Positions 1-5,491 of a stretch of 9,612 nucleotides of DNA are shown one piece after another. A program made the position numbers and the translations under genes. This DNA is from Croceibacterium_A sp966112795 (GTDB lineage: Bacteria; Pseudomonadota; Alphaproteobacteria; Sphingomonadales; Sphingomonadaceae): the NCBI GenBank assembly GCA_966112795.1, contig CBHWED010000124.1, positions 1 to 9,612 on the forward strand. The letters are read 5' to 3'. Position 1 is the stretch's first letter. Every line of letters starts with the position of its first letter. Below the pieces are notes generated by a model. It worked only from the letters and a program-made list of their open reading frames with translations, had not been told where the DNA came from and did not search any database.

Positions 1-425
1 ATCTTGCCGCGCTCGAACAGGTCCATCAGCCGGCCCGGCGTCGCGATCAGCACGTCGACGCCCTCGTCGAGCGCCTTGACCTGGTCGCCCATCTGCACGC
101 CGCCGATCAGCAGCGCCATCTTGAGATCGTGGTTCTTGCCGTACTTCTCGAAGTTCTCGGCGACCTGCATCGCCAGCTCGCGGGTCGGCTCGAGGATCAG
201 CGAGCGCGGCATGCGCGCGCGGCGGCGGCCGTGATGCAGGATGTCGATCATCGGCAACACGAAGCTCGCGGTCTTGCCCGTGCCGGTCTGCGCGATCGCG
301 ATCAGGTCCTTCATCATCTGGACCTGCGGGATCGCCTGCGCCTGGATCGGCGTCGGCTCGCTGTACCCGGCAGCTTCCACCGCCTGCAGCAATTCGTTGG
401 AGAGGCCGAGGTCGGCGAATTTCAT
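1..425 (-). CDS. DEAD-box ATP-dependent RNA helicase, N-terminal part (RhlE-like), cut by window edge
   Basis: This gene reads leftward off position 1; 141 complete codons are visible. The product would be an ATP-dependent RNA helicase that remodels RNA duplexes in ribosome assembly or mRNA decay. The RecA-like domain 1 motifs appear in the family's order. The Q motif is around residues 22-28 (YSEPTPIQ with Q28), and motif I (AQTGTGKT) is at 45-52. Motif Ia (PTRELA) is at 80-85, a GG pair is at 108-109, and motif Ib (TPGRL) is at 129-133. The DEAD motif itself and the whole of domain 2 lie outside the window. The ATG at 425 gives the MKFADLGL start typical of alphaproteobacterial RhlE-type helicases. 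The Shine-Dalgarno match upstream is weak. RhlE rather than CsdA or RhlB is judged from overall look and is less certain than the family. Confidence 0.93.
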   Translation of the reverse strand, partial: MKFADLGLSNELLQAVEAAGYSEPTPIQAQAIPQVQMMKDLIAIAQTGTGKTASFVLPMIDILHHGRRRARMPRSLILEPTRELAMQVAENFEKYGKNHDLKMALLIGGVQMGDQVKALDEGVDVLIATPGRLMDLFERGK

Positions 426-505
426 GGCGCTTGCAATGTCCGGATCGGGAGCGGGCGACCCACTCGTGCTTCGGGCAGGCTCCTGCGAGCCCCCGCGACG
501 CGCGC

Positions 506-534
506 CCGTAGGCCGCGCGCCGGGCGAAAGTCAA
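506..534 (-). promoter_or_regulatory. Candidate sigma-70 promoter of the helicase gene
   Basis: On the minus strand TTGACT (534-529) is followed by a 17-base spacer and CTACGG (511-506). The -35 is a very good match to the alphaproteobacterial TTGAC consensus, while the -10 is poor, as is common in high-GC members. It lies just after the stop of the upstream gene (548) and would give a 5' leader of about 75 bases. That leader contains a small stem (GGCTC-GCAG-GAGCC) near 477-490. Assignment rests on sequence match and position only. Confidence 0.45.
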
Positions 535-547
535 GGAATCCTGTGTA

Positions 548-1129
548 TCAGTCGCGCACGGCGACGAGCCGGTGGAGCTTCGCCACCTTGCAGTTGGCCC
601 CGGCCCGCGACTGCAGCACGTCACGCTTGGCGCAGATCTGCCCGTCCTCGCTGCGCTCGACGTAGAACCCCGAGTAGTAATCGCGCGCGCTGCAGGCGCG
701 CTCGAGCTCGACGCTGACGATGTTGCGGTCGCGCATGAACAGCAGCAGCCGGTTGCGCTGCGGCGACGGCTGGTAGGCGGCGATCCCCGAGAGCGCGACG
801 CAGCCGCGCAGCCGCTCTTCCTCGTACTGCGTCTGCGTGGCGCTCTGGCGTCGGAAGTCGGCCATCATCTGCTCGCGCCGCGCGGGCGAGGCCGGCGAAA
901 TGCGGATGATCACCCGCTGCTCGATCCGCACCTGGCCGAATTCCTGCGGCCGGCGCGCCTGCTGCAGGACCTCGAACGGCTCGGCGGGAACGGTGTCGAA
1001 CCCCTTCGGCGGGCTGACCCGCCCGGCCGCCTCGTGCACGGCGCCATCCTCCGGGCTCGCCGGCAGGCCGCCGGCCACCGCCGGCAGCAGCAAGGCAAGC
1101 GGGGAGAGGAAAGCAACCAACGCGTTCAT
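548..1129 (-). CDS. Hypothetical exported protein with four cysteines
   Basis: I do not recognise this 193-residue protein. It begins with MNALVAFLSPLALLLPAVAG, a short hydrophobic stretch followed by small residues and a plausible signal-peptidase site around residues 20-25 (AGGLPAS). The mature part is probably periplasmic. After a proline-rich linker (about 39-52), the body contains an EQRVIIRIS strand-like segment (70-78), a charged helix-like stretch (82-108), and four cysteines at 110, 146, 166 and 180. The even number suggests two disulfide bonds. A GTG start 11 codons upstream (1162) is open. I prefer the ATG at 1129 because it places the hydrophobic segment at the N terminus and has AGG five bases upstream. 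It lies upstream of the helicase on the same strand with a 122-base gap, and diverges from the FAD oxidoreductase gene across 135 bases in which I see no convincing promoter. Confidence 0.75.
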   Translation of the reverse strand: MNALVAFLSPLALLLPAVAGGLPASPEDGAVHEAAGRVSPPKGFDTVPAEPFEVLQQARRPQEFGQVRIEQRVIIRISPASPARREQMMADFRRQSATQTQYEEERLRGCVALSGIAAYQPSPQRNRLLLFMRDRNIVSVELERACSARDYYSGFYVERSEDGQICAKRDVLQSRAGANCKVAKLHRLVAVRD

Positions 1130-1264
1130 CGAGACCTGGGCCTGCTCCGTTCCGGACCGCACGGCGGCTGGCCCACGCGTTCTCTCTACCGCAGCTGATT
1201 GAATGCTCGCTTAACTCGGGATTTGCCCTTTGCAAGCCGCCGGACGCGCTGGCAAAGCGCGGTC

Positions 1265-2698
1265 ATGAGCCAGACCGATGCGTTCCTTGCCGCCGCCGCC
1301 GCGCTCCTCGGCGAGCGCGGGCTGACCCGCGACCCCGAGCTGGTCCAGCCGTGGCTGACCGACTGGCGCGGCCGCTTCACCGGGCGGGCGCTCGCGCTCG
1401 CCTCGCCGGGCTCGACCGCCGAGGTCGCCGCGCTGGTCAAGCTCTGTGCCGAGCACGGCATCCCGGTGGTCCCGCAAGGCGGCAACAGCGGCATGTCCGG
1501 CGGCGCCACGCCCGACGACACCGGGCACGCGATCGTGCTCTCGCTGCGGCGCATGAACGCGATCCGCCGGCTCGACCCGCAGGCGCGCGAGGTGACCTGC
1601 GAGGCCGGGGTGATCCTGCAGACGCTGCACGAGGCAGCCGCGGCCGAGCACTTGCGCTTCCCGCTCACGCTCGGCGGCAAGGGGTCGGCGACGATCGGCG
1701 GGCTGATCTCGACCAACGCCGGTGGTACCCAGGTCCTGCGGCACGGCTCGATGCGCGCGCAAGTGCTCGGGATCGAGGCGGTGCTCGCCGACGGCAGCGT
1801 GTTCGACGCGCTGACGCCGCTCAAGAAGGACAACCGCGGGTTCGACCTCAAGCAGCTGCTGATCGGCTCCGAGGGCACGCTCGGGATCGTCACCGCGGCG
1901 ACGCTGCGGCTGCTGCCGGCGCTGGCCGACCGCGCGGTGCTGTGGGCCGGGCTCGGCTCGATCGCCGATGCGCGGACCCTGCTGCTCCATGCCGAGCGGG
2001 TCGCCGGCGATGCGCTCGAAGGGTTCGAGGTCATGCCGCGCCACAGCCTCGCCGCGGTGCTCGCGCATGTCCCCGGCTCGCGCTCGCCGCTCGCGGGCCA
2101 GCACGAGTGGAACGCGCTGATCGAGCTCGCCGCCGACAGCGCGCACGCCGCGGCGCTGCCCGAGCTCGCGCGCACGCTGCTCGAGAGCGCGTTCGAGGCC
2201 GGACTGGTCGAGGACGCGACGATCGCCGCCAACGAGGCCCAGGCCGAGCAGTTCTGGCTGCTGCGCGACGAGATCGCTCCGGCCGAGCGCGCGCTGGGCC
2301 CGGCGATGCAGCACGACATCTCGGTTCCGGTGGCGCGGATGGCCGAATTCGTGACCGAGGCCGTGCCGGCGCTCGAAGCCCGCTTTCCCGGCGTGACCGC
2401 GGTCGCCTTCGGCCACCTCGGCGACGGCAACGTCCACTTCCACGCGCTTGCGCCAAAGGGGGCGGTGCGCGGCGAGTGGGAGGTCGAGGTGGGCAAGCCG
2501 ATCAGCATGTTCGTGCACGACCTCGTCACCCAGTGGGGCGGCTCGATCAGCGCCGAGCACGGCATCGGCCAGCTCAAGCGCGACGAGCTCGGCCGGCTCG
2601 GCGATCCGGTCCAGCTCATGATCCTGCGCAGCGTCAAGCAGGCGCTCGATCCGCAGGGCCTGCTCAACCCGGGCAAGCTCGTGCCTGCCGCCGCCTGA
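1265..2698 (+). CDS. FAD-binding 2-hydroxyacid oxidoreductase, D-2-hydroxyglutarate dehydrogenase-like
   Basis: This 477-residue flavoprotein of the VAO/GlcD family has the expected length. The FAD-binding PCMH-type domain covers about residues 38-215, with the pyrophosphate loop PQGGNSGMSGG at 70-80 and the conserved LIGSEGTLGIVT at 199-210. The C-terminal FAD-oxidase domain carries FGHLGDGNVHFH at 382-393 (H384, N389, H391) and SAEHGIG at 429-435 (E431). These match the metal- and substrate-binding residues of D-2-hydroxyglutarate dehydrogenase. It ends in the family signature LNPGK. The likely reaction is FAD-dependent oxidation of a D-2-hydroxyacid, probably D-2-hydroxyglutarate to 2-oxoglutarate. 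D-lactate or glycolate cannot be excluded from sequence alone. A TTG start at 1199 is open, but the ATG at 1265 gives the usual N terminus. It appears monocistronic, with a 97-base gap before sapC. Confidence 0.9.
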   Translation: MSQTDAFLAAAAALLGERGLTRDPELVQPWLTDWRGRFTGRALALASPGSTAEVAALVKLCAEHGIPVVPQGGNSGMSGGATPDDTGHAIVLSLRRMNAIRRLDPQAREVTCEAGVILQTLHEAAAAEHLRFPLTLGGKGSATIGGLISTNAGGTQVLRHGSMRAQVLGIEAVLADGSVFDALTPLKKDNRGFDLKQLLIGSEGTLGIVTAATLRLLPALADRAVLWAGLGSIADARTLLLHAERVAGDALEGFEVMPRHSLAAVLAHVPGSRSPLAGQHEWNALIELAADSAHAAALPELARTLLESAFEAGLVEDATIAANEAQAEQFWLLRDEIAPAERALGPAMQHDISVPVARMAEFVTEAVPALEARFPGVTAVAFGHLGDGNVHFHALAPKGAVRGEWEVEVGKPISMFVHDLVTQWGGSISAEHGIGQLKRDELGRLGDPVQLMILRSVKQALDPQGLLNPGKLVPAAA

Positions 2699-2702
2699 CG
2701 GG

Positions 2703-2729
2703 TTGCGCCCGGGTTCGCGCCCCTATAAA
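2703..2729 (+). promoter_or_regulatory. Possible promoter of the SapC-family gene
   Basis: TTGCGC (2703-2708) and TATAAA (2724-2729) are separated by 15 bases. The -10 stands out as the only AT-rich run in this gap. The spacer is shorter than the 16-18 preferred by sigma-70. Initiation here would leave a leader of about 60 bases before the ATG at 2796. Confidence 0.3.
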
Positions 2730-2795
2730 GCGCGCGCCCATGCGCGTGGGGAGCGCCCGGTTCCACACGCGATCAGCCTACCGGAGAGAGAGATC

Positions 2796-3578
2796 ATGGC
2801 CAGCGCGCCGCAAGCCCAATTGCCCCTGTTCTACAACGACCTGATGCCGCTCAACAGCCGCGATCACGGCACCTGGAGCGCCCGCACGGTCGACAAGGCT
2901 TCGTGGATCCGCAACCAGCACGCCATCCCGCTGACGGTCGACGAGTTCACCCAGGCCCAGCGCGACTTCCCGATCGTGTTCTCGGCCGGCGACAACCCGG
3001 TGCCGCTGGCGCTGATGGGCCTCAACGAAGGCGTCAACGTGTTCTTCGACGACGAGGGCAAGCAGGTCGATGACTCGTACGTCCCGGCCTACATCCGCCG
3101 CTACCCGTTCCTCCTCGCCCGGCTCCGTCCCGACGCCGAGGAGATGTCGCTGTGCTTCGACCCGTCGAGCGACCTGCTCGGCGAATACGCCGACGGCCAG
3201 GCGCTGTTCGCCGAAGGCCAGCCGAGCGAGCACACCAAGGGCCTGCTGAGCTTCTGCGAGCAGTTCGAGCAGGCGGGTGCGCGGACCCAGCAGTTCATGG
3301 AAGAGCTCAACACCGCCGGTCTGCTGATGGACGGCGAGGTCGCCATCCAGCAGAACGACAAGCCCGACCAGCCGTACGTCTATCGCGGCTTCCGCATGGT
3401 CAACCAGGACAAGCTGCGCGAGATCGAGGCCGACAAGCTCAAGACCTGGGCCGAGATCGGGTTGTTGCCGCTGATCTACGCCCACCTGTTCTCGCTCGAC
3501 CTGATGCGCGTGATCTTCGCCAAGCAGACGGTCCAGGGCAAGGGCCCGGGCGCCGCCAACGGCGCAGCCGCTTCCTGA
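2796..3578 (+). CDS. SapC family protein
   Basis: This 260-residue protein matches the SapC family (Pfam SapC) over its whole length. Recognisable blocks are LPLFYNDLMPLNSRDHGTW (9-27), VPLALMGLNEGVNVFFDDEG (69-88), VPAYIRRYPFLLA (96-108), LCFDPSSDL (119-127), LLMDGE (176-181), YRGFRMVN (196-203), and YAHLFSLDLMRVIFA (228-242). The family is named after an S-layer-associated gene, but in sphingomonads its role is unsettled. There it often sits beside tryptophan-halogenase-like flavoproteins, cupins and TonB-dependent receptors. None of those is next to it here. No signal peptide or membrane segment is visible, so it is probably cytoplasmic. The ATG at 2796 is fixed by a strong ribosome site, GGAGAGAG, about seven bases upstream. 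The C-terminal Gly/Ala tail (249-260) looks unstructured. The family call is firm; the function is not known. Confidence 0.92.
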   Translation: MASAPQAQLPLFYNDLMPLNSRDHGTWSARTVDKASWIRNQHAIPLTVDEFTQAQRDFPIVFSAGDNPVPLALMGLNEGVNVFFDDEGKQVDDSYVPAYIRRYPFLLARLRPDAEEMSLCFDPSSDLLGEYADGQALFAEGQPSEHTKGLLSFCEQFEQAGARTQQFMEELNTAGLLMDGEVAIQQNDKPDQPYVYRGFRMVNQDKLREIEADKLKTWAEIGLLPLIYAHLFSLDLMRVIFAKQTVQGKGPGAANGAAAS

Positions 3579-3586
3579 GCACGCTC

Positions 3587-3621
3587 GGGAATCACCCTCC
3601 CGCGGCGGGAGGGTGATTCCC
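3587..3621 (+). terminator. Strong hairpin after sapC, probable terminator
   Basis: A perfect 16-bp inverted repeat (3587-3602 with 3606-3621) with a three-base loop begins nine bases after the sapC stop. The tail that follows is C-rich with only a short TT, so it is not a classical U-tract terminator on either strand. It may stop polymerase with help, protect the mRNA 3' end, or be one copy of a dispersed palindrome. Position favours a role for sapC. Confidence 0.55.
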
Positions 3622-3628
3622 CGCCCCC

Positions 3629-3656
3629 TTGAAGCGTGGCGAATATCGACTAAATA
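3629..3656 (+). promoter_or_regulatory. Candidate promoter of the small RNA
   Basis: TTGAAG (3629-3634), a 16-base spacer and TAAATA (3651-3656) lie in the only AT-rich block of this gap. Both boxes are partial matches to sigma-70 consensus. Initiation about seven bases downstream falls at 3662-3663, exactly where the first predicted RNA stem starts, which supports the assignment. Confidence 0.4.
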
Positions 3657-3662
3657 CGTTTG

Positions 3663-3768
3663 GTCCGGTCGGCGCTTCCCTCATGGCCCGGCCGGATAGG
3701 TGCGCTTCGGCGTACCTCCTCCCTGAACCTTGGCCACCTCGTGCTTGCACGAGGTGGTCTTTTCATTT
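3663..3768 (+). ncRNA. Candidate trans-acting small RNA with CCUCCUCCC anti-Shine-Dalgarno motif
   Basis: About 106 bases fold by eye into three consecutive hairpins. Stem 1 pairs 3663-3672 with 3688-3697 (10 bp, including two G-U pairs), with a loop holding CUUCCCUC. Stem 2 pairs 3698-3705 with 3710-3717 (8 bp) closed by a cUUCGg tetraloop. A single-stranded stretch at 3718-3733 follows, then the terminator hairpin 3734-3757 with a U-rich tail. The nonamer CCUCCUCCC (3715-3723) is complementary to Shine-Dalgarno sequences. C/U-rich exposed loops of this kind are known in alphaproteobacterial riboregulators such as the Rhodobacter CcsR RNAs and the mmgR/suhB type. The likely role is translational repression of mRNAs by covering ribosome sites, perhaps with Hfq. 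No reading frame crossing the locus looks like a protein. Homology to a named family is not established by this reading; it could be a known Rfam family that I do not recognise. Confidence 0.7.
3734..3768 (+). terminator. Intrinsic terminator of the small RNA
   Basis: A perfect 10-bp stem (3734-3743 with 3748-3757) and CTTG loop are followed by TCTTTTCATTT. This is a textbook Rho-independent terminator for plus-strand transcription, about 156 bases beyond the sapC stop and just before the end of the convergent gene. On the minus strand the hairpin lacks a U tract. Confidence 0.85.
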
Positions 3769-3774
3769 GGGCAG

Positions 3775-4776
3775 CTATTCCGCCGCCTGCGGGAGGCTCC
3801 GGCCCGTGGCGAGCTCCTCGGCCATCCGCCGCACCAGACCCGCCAGCACCCGCACCACCGCCGCCATGCCGGGGCCCGGCTCGCGCAGCTGCGCGTCGAG
3901 ATAGGTTGAACGGCAGACTTCAACCTGCATGGCGTGGATCCCGCGCGTGCTCGCGCCGTGCCGGTCGAGCACGTAGCCGCCCGCGTAAGGCCGGTTGTGC
4001 GCCACGCGCCGGCCGGCGAGCGAGAAATGGTCGATCGCCGCCGCGCTGAGCGACGCGTCGCACGAGGCGCCGAACCGGTCGCCGACGACGAAATCGGGCG
4101 CCGCGTCGTGACCGCGCTTGGGCCCGAGCGGCGGCATTGAGTGCAAGTCGATCAGCAGCGCCGCGCCCCACCGGTCGCGCAACTGCTCGAGCCCGGCGGC
4201 GAGTGCCGCGTGATACGGCTGGTGCACCTGCTCGATCCGCGCGGTGAGCTCGTCGTGCGTCAGGCGGCGGCGCCACAGCTCGCCGAGGCCCGGCAGGCGG
4301 CGCGGGATCAGGCCGAGCCCGCTGCGGGCGCGGCGGCCGGCGGCGTGGCGCACGCGGCGCTCGGGCGGACCGCCGACGACCATGTCCCAATCGATGTCGT
4401 CGGGCGCGCGGTTGAGATCGAGCACCGCGCGCGGCGCCTGGGCGACGAGCAGCGCCGCACCGGTCTCACGCGCGACCGCTTCGGCGAGGAGATCGACGAA
4501 CCGGTCCTCGAGCCGCAGGCACGAAGCCGCCTGGTTGCGCATGATCTCGGCGAATTCGCCCGGATAGGCGCGCCCCGCGTGGGGCGCGGCGAGCAGCACC
4601 GGCACCGGCGCCGGATCGCGCAACGTGAGCGTGAAGGCCGCCTGGCTGCGCGGCGTGCCGGGGATGCTGCCCCCGCGCCCGCCTGGAGGTTTTCCGCGCG
4701 ATTCGCGCGTTGCCGGACCCTTTTCCACCATCTGGGCAAGCTGGCCGCTATTTGCATCTGTGTCAAAGCTGGCCAC
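3775..4776 (-). CDS. N-formylglutamate amidohydrolase family protein
   Basis: This 333-residue protein resembles the N-formylglutamate amidohydrolase family (HutG-like, COG3741). Family marks are LLAAPHAGRAYP (61-72), LRLEDRFVDLLAE (87-99), AVLDLNRAPDDIDWDM (117-132), LLIDLHSMPPLG (207-218), HNRPYAGGYV (260-269), and HAMQVEVCRSTYLD (281-294). Characterised members hydrolyse N-formyl-L-glutamate to glutamate and formate in one route of histidine breakdown. No hut genes are adjacent, so the true substrate is open. Residues 1-46 are Gly/Arg/Pro-rich and not conserved. The GTG at 4776 gives the longest frame, and the ATG at 4731 (residue 16) is an equally reasonable start; neither has a good ribosome site. 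It diverges from cpdR and converges on the small RNA, with only six bases between its stop and that RNA's 3' end. Confidence 0.85.
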   Translation of the reverse strand: MASFDTDANSGQLAQMVEKGPATRESRGKPPGGRGGSIPGTPRSQAAFTLTLRDPAPVPVLLAAPHAGRAYPGEFAEIMRNQAASCLRLEDRFVDLLAEAVARETGAALLVAQAPRAVLDLNRAPDDIDWDMVVGGPPERRVRHAAGRRARSGLGLIPRRLPGLGELWRRRLTHDELTARIEQVHQPYHAALAAGLEQLRDRWGAALLIDLHSMPPLGPKRGHDAAPDFVVGDRFGASCDASLSAAAIDHFSLAGRRVAHNRPYAGGYVLDRHGASTRGIHAMQVEVCRSTYLDAQLREPGPGMAAVVRVLAGLVRRMAEELATGRSLPQAAE

Positions 4777-4786
4777 GTCGTATATT
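4760..4786 (+). promoter_or_regulatory. Possible cpdR promoter in the divergent gap
   Basis: GTGTCA (4760-4765) and TATATT (4781-4786) are separated by 15 bases. The -10 is a close match to TATAAT, while the spacing is short. A second TATATG at 4815-4820 could serve instead but has no -35 at a normal distance. Minus-strand AT-rich bases here could also serve the divergent amidohydrolase gene. If so, its translation would more likely begin at 4731. Confidence 0.28.
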
Positions 4787-4857
4787 GGACGAGAATCTTA
4801 AGCGCGCGAGGGGTATATGGGAGCCTCACGCTGCTTACGAGCAAACGGGGGGAAATC

Positions 4858-5241
4858 ATGATCCGCATCCTGCTGGCAGAAGACGACGAGGCGATGCGCA
4901 CTTATCTCGCCCGCGCGCTCGCGCAGGCCGGATATGCGGTCGACGCGGTCGATCGCGGCACCGATGCGCTGCCGCTGCTCGAGGCGCAGGACTACGACCT
5001 GCTGCTGTCGGATATCGTCATGCCCGAGATGGACGGGATCGAGCTCGCCCAGCGTTGCGCCGAGATCAGCCCGCAGACCCGCGTCATGTTCATCACCGGC
5101 TTCGCCGCGGTCACGCTCAAGGCGAGCCGCGAGGCGCCGCGGGCGAAGATGCTGTCGAAGCCGTTCCACCTGAAGGACCTCGTGCTCGAGGTCGAGCGGA
5201 TCTTCGAGGACCAGATCACCGAGGCCTCGTTTCGTCCTTGA
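4858..5241 (+). CDS. cpdR: CpdR-type single-domain response regulator
   Basis: This is a stand-alone receiver domain of 127 residues with no output domain. The acidic pocket is E8-D9-D10, the phosphoacceptor aspartate is D52 (LLLSDIVMPEMDG, 48-60), the conserved threonine is T80 (FITGFA), and the lysine is K101 in SKPFHL. The sequence matches alphaproteobacterial CpdR well. In Caulobacter, unphosphorylated CpdR primes the ClpXP protease to degrade cell-cycle proteins, and the CckA-ChpT phosphorelay switches it off. The same adaptor role is inferred here. The ATG at 4858 has a strong ribosome site (GGGGGGAAATC directly before it). Synteny with an N-formylglutamate amidohydrolase gene and tRNA-Val is, from memory, common in sphingomonads and supports the name. 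A short GC hairpin (5298-5314) after the gene has no U tract. Confidence 0.9.
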   Translation: MIRILLAEDDEAMRTYLARALAQAGYAVDAVDRGTDALPLLEAQDYDLLLSDIVMPEMDGIELAQRCAEISPQTRVMFITGFAAVTLKASREAPRAKMLSKPFHLKDLVLEVERIFEDQITEASFRP

Positions 5242-5328
5242 AGATCGCGCGCCTGCCCCCTTGCCATGGGGTGCCGGCATCGCTAGATGGCCCGCCTGCC
5301 CCGCACCCCGGGGCGGCTCGGATGGTTC

Positions 5329-5403
5329 GGGCGTATAGCTCAGTGGTAGAGCACTGTGTTGACATCGCAGGGGTCGGAAGTTCAATCCTTCCTACGCCCA
5401 CCA
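5329..5403 (+). tRNA. tRNA-Val (anticodon GAC)
   Basis: A complete cloverleaf can be drawn. The 7-bp acceptor stem pairs GGGCGTA (5329-5335) with TACGCCC (5393-5399). The D arm is AGCTC...GAGC. The anticodon stem is CTGTG/CGCAG with loop TTGACAT, giving anticodon GAC. The T arm is GGAAG-TTCAATC-CTTCC. The discriminator is A5400 and the CCA end is encoded at 5401-5403. It reads valine codons GUC and GUU. Confidence 0.97.
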
Positions 5404-5408
5404 TCAGG

Positions 5409-5437
5409 AACCCCGCAGAAATGCGGGGTTTTTCTTT
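5409..5437 (+). terminator. Intrinsic terminator after tRNA-Val
   Basis: A 9-bp stem (5409-5417 with 5422-5430) capped by a GAAA loop is followed by TTTCTTT. It begins six bases after the tRNA and should end its transcript, which separates it from the polyketide operon that starts 54 bases further on. Confidence 0.9.
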
Positions 5438-5491
5438 GTCCGCGGGACTCGCGACGGTGAACCGCGCCGCTGCGGCCACGCACCCACGGGC

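Noticed and set aside
129..717. Plus-strand frames opposite the helicase and the exported protein
   Set aside because: They lie antisense to the DEAD-box motifs and to the signal-peptide gene and show no recognisable protein features.
1186..2766. A 526-codon minus-strand frame opposite the FAD oxidoreductase gene, plus a 449-codon frame in another phase
   Set aside because: Ser/Ala/Arg- or Arg/Glu-rich shadow translations without any domain, fully antisense to a gene with clear FAD and metal motifs.
3629..4049. Short plus-strand frames across the small RNA locus
   Set aside because: They run through the terminator hairpin into the antisense of the amidohydrolase gene. Their translations are Arg/Pro/Ala-rich, and the RNA structure explains the bases better.
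4141..4857. Upstream extension of the cpdR frame into a 366-codon protein
   Set aside because: The extra part is antisense to the amidohydrolase gene, while the ATG at 4858 has a strong ribosome site and gives a complete receiver domain.
4777..4857. CtrA-type binding site before cpdR
   Set aside because: Only one TTAA half-site is present (near 4798); no second half at seven bases distance is visible.
5298..5314. GC hairpin between cpdR and tRNA-Val as a terminator
   Set aside because: The stem is only six base pairs with no T run after it; cpdR may read through into the tRNA.
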